Positions 63,235 to 64,000 of a DNA stretch of 64,000 nucleotides are shown piece after piece. A program made the position numbers and the translations under genes. The stretch is from Risungbinella massiliensis (GTDB lineage: Bacteria > Bacillota > Bacilli > Thermoactinomycetales > Thermoactinomycetaceae), in contig NZ_LN812103.1 of NCBI RefSeq assembly GCF_000942395.1, positions 873,394 through 937,393 on the forward strand, written 5' to 3'. Numbering within the stretch: the first letter of the stretch is position 1; each line of letters opens with the position of its first letter. The notes beneath the pieces were generated by a model. That model was not told the origin of the DNA. It saw nothing but the letters and a program-made list of their open reading frames with translations, and did no database searches.

Positions 63235-64000
63235 GTGAGATCAGTAGGAATATTAGGCACAGGTGTCTATCTACCAGAAAAAGTCTTGACCAATGCGGAT
63301 TTGGAAAAGATGGTAGATACGAATGACGAGTGGATCGTGAGTCGCACAGGAATTCGAGAACGCCGTATTGCAGCAGATCATGAGGCTTCATCTGATCTGT
63401 CTATTAAAGCAGCAGAGATGGCACTGAAAAATGCAAATCTCACTGCAGATCAAATCGATTTAATTATCGTAGCTACAGTAACTCCAGACATGTCATTTCC
63501 GGCAACTGCCTGTCTCGTACAAGATCAGCTAGGTGCTTCCAAAGCAGCAACATTTGATTTATCTGCTGCATGTACTGGCTTTATCTATGGAGTTTCGGCG
63601 GCATCCCAGTTTATCGCCACGGGCGTTTATCGATATGCATTGGTAATTGGAGTAGAATGTCTCTCGCGGATTGTTGACTGGGAAGATCGTAACACTTGTA
63701 TTCTATTTGGAGATGGAGCAGGAGCAGCAGTACTTGGACCGGTAGAGGAAGGTTATGGATTTTTGTCTTATGAGTTAGGTGGGGATGGTTCTGGTGGTGA
63801 ACTGCTCAAAATTGAAGCAGGTGGTTCCCGTTGTCCAGCCACAGCCGCAACGGTAGAAGAAAAATTACATAGTCTGTCCATGAGTGGTCGTGAAGTCTTT
63901 AAGTTTGCGGTTCGTGTGATGAATAATGCAACAGAAGGTGCTCTTGCCAAAGCAGGTTTAGAAAAAGAAGAGATGGATTTAATGGTTCCGCACCAAGCTA
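63235..64000 (+). CDS. fabH: Beta-ketoacyl-ACP synthase III (5' part, cut by window end)
   Basis: About 255 codons of a usual 310-330 are present. The enzyme condenses acyl-CoA with malonyl-ACP to start fatty-acid chains. Seen are [33 protein letters not shown], the catalytic Cys113 in [24 protein letters not shown], and the catalytic His in MVPHQA at the very end. The final Asn of the triad lies beyond 64000. GTG 63235 follows AGGAGG. It probably starts branched chains from isobutyryl- or isovaleryl-CoA in this kind of bacterium, by family knowledge. Confidence 0.94.
   Translation, partial: MRSVGILGTGVYLPEKVLTNADLEKMVDTNDEWIVSRTGIRERRIAADHEASSDLSIKAAEMALKNANLTADQIDLIIVATVTPDMSFPATACLVQDQLGASKAATFDLSAACTGFIYGVSAASQFIATGVYRYALVIGVECLSRIVDWEDRNTCILFGDGAGAAVLGPVEEGYGFLSYELGGDGSGGELLKIEAGGSRCPATAATVEEKLHSLSMSGREVFKFAVRVMNNATEGALAKAGLEKEEMDLMVPHQA

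Overview
The window is a low-to-moderate GC chromosomal segment from an endospore-forming Firmicute of the order Bacillales. Spore genes (spoVM, ylbJ, a gerA-type receptor operon, a SpoVB/YtgP-type flippase) sit among housekeeping genes in the order known from the B. subtilis ylo and ylb regions. The mixture looks to me like a Thermoactinomycetaceae-type genome, but the sequence alone does not prove the family. I saw no rRNA, tRNA, CRISPR array, phage or intact insertion sequence.

Layout. 0-10.8 kb: a reverse-strand SpoVB/YtgP flippase, then the forward run yloC-remA-gmk-rpoZ and coaBC-priA-def-fmt-rsmB. 10.8-17.3 kb: an accessory block with a reverse AEC transporter, a Zur-box-preceded zinc GTPase (zagA) and a gerA-type germinant receptor operon. 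17.3-24.1 kb: rlmN-prpC-prkC-rsgA-rpe-thiT-thiN-spoVM. 24.1-28.0 kb: rpmB (reverse), a short Crp/Fnr-family protein, flavohaemoglobin hmp with an Fnr-type site at -41.5, and a lipoprotein. 28.2-35.0 kb: yloU-fakA, degV-sdaAB-sdaAA-recG. 35.0-40.1 kb: a Bacillus-like asparagine/aspartate module (ansR, ansA, ansB, mleN) bordered by a 27-bp near-identical duplication, probably acquired by transfer. 40.2-45.8 kb: a small membrane protein behind a strong leader hairpin, nifS, and nadB-nadC-nadA. 46.2-52.7 kb: an unknown gene, then a LicT-controlled beta-glucoside operon (licT, bglP, two GH1 phospho-glucosidases). 52.7-58.3 kb: a candidate CsfG sporulation RNA, then rsmD-coaD, ylbJ (reverse), ylbK-ylbL-ylbN-rpmF. 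59.0-64.0 kb: a mobile repeat copy, a DUF4870 protein, an orphan pair of peptide-type ABC permeases, and fapR-plsX-fabH, the last cut by the window end.

How the parts work together. The core clusters serve nucleotide and CoA supply, translation initiation and rRNA modification, ribosome assembly (rsgA, rpmB, rpmF), Ser/Thr phosphorylation signalling, thiamine uptake and activation, fatty-acid kinase and fatty-acid synthesis start-up. Serine dehydratase, asparaginase/aspartase and the NAD operon (which starts from aspartate) give an amino-acid-centred metabolism.

The most interesting items are: a probable csfG homologue next to rsmD with a forespore-type promoter and terminator; a MITE-like element in two full copies, one with a perfect 8-bp target duplication and one gene's start codon inside it, plus a degenerate third piece; a leader hairpin that could mask the ribosome-binding site of the 40.3-kb gene; and well-placed Zur, Fnr, FapR, CcpA and LicT sites.
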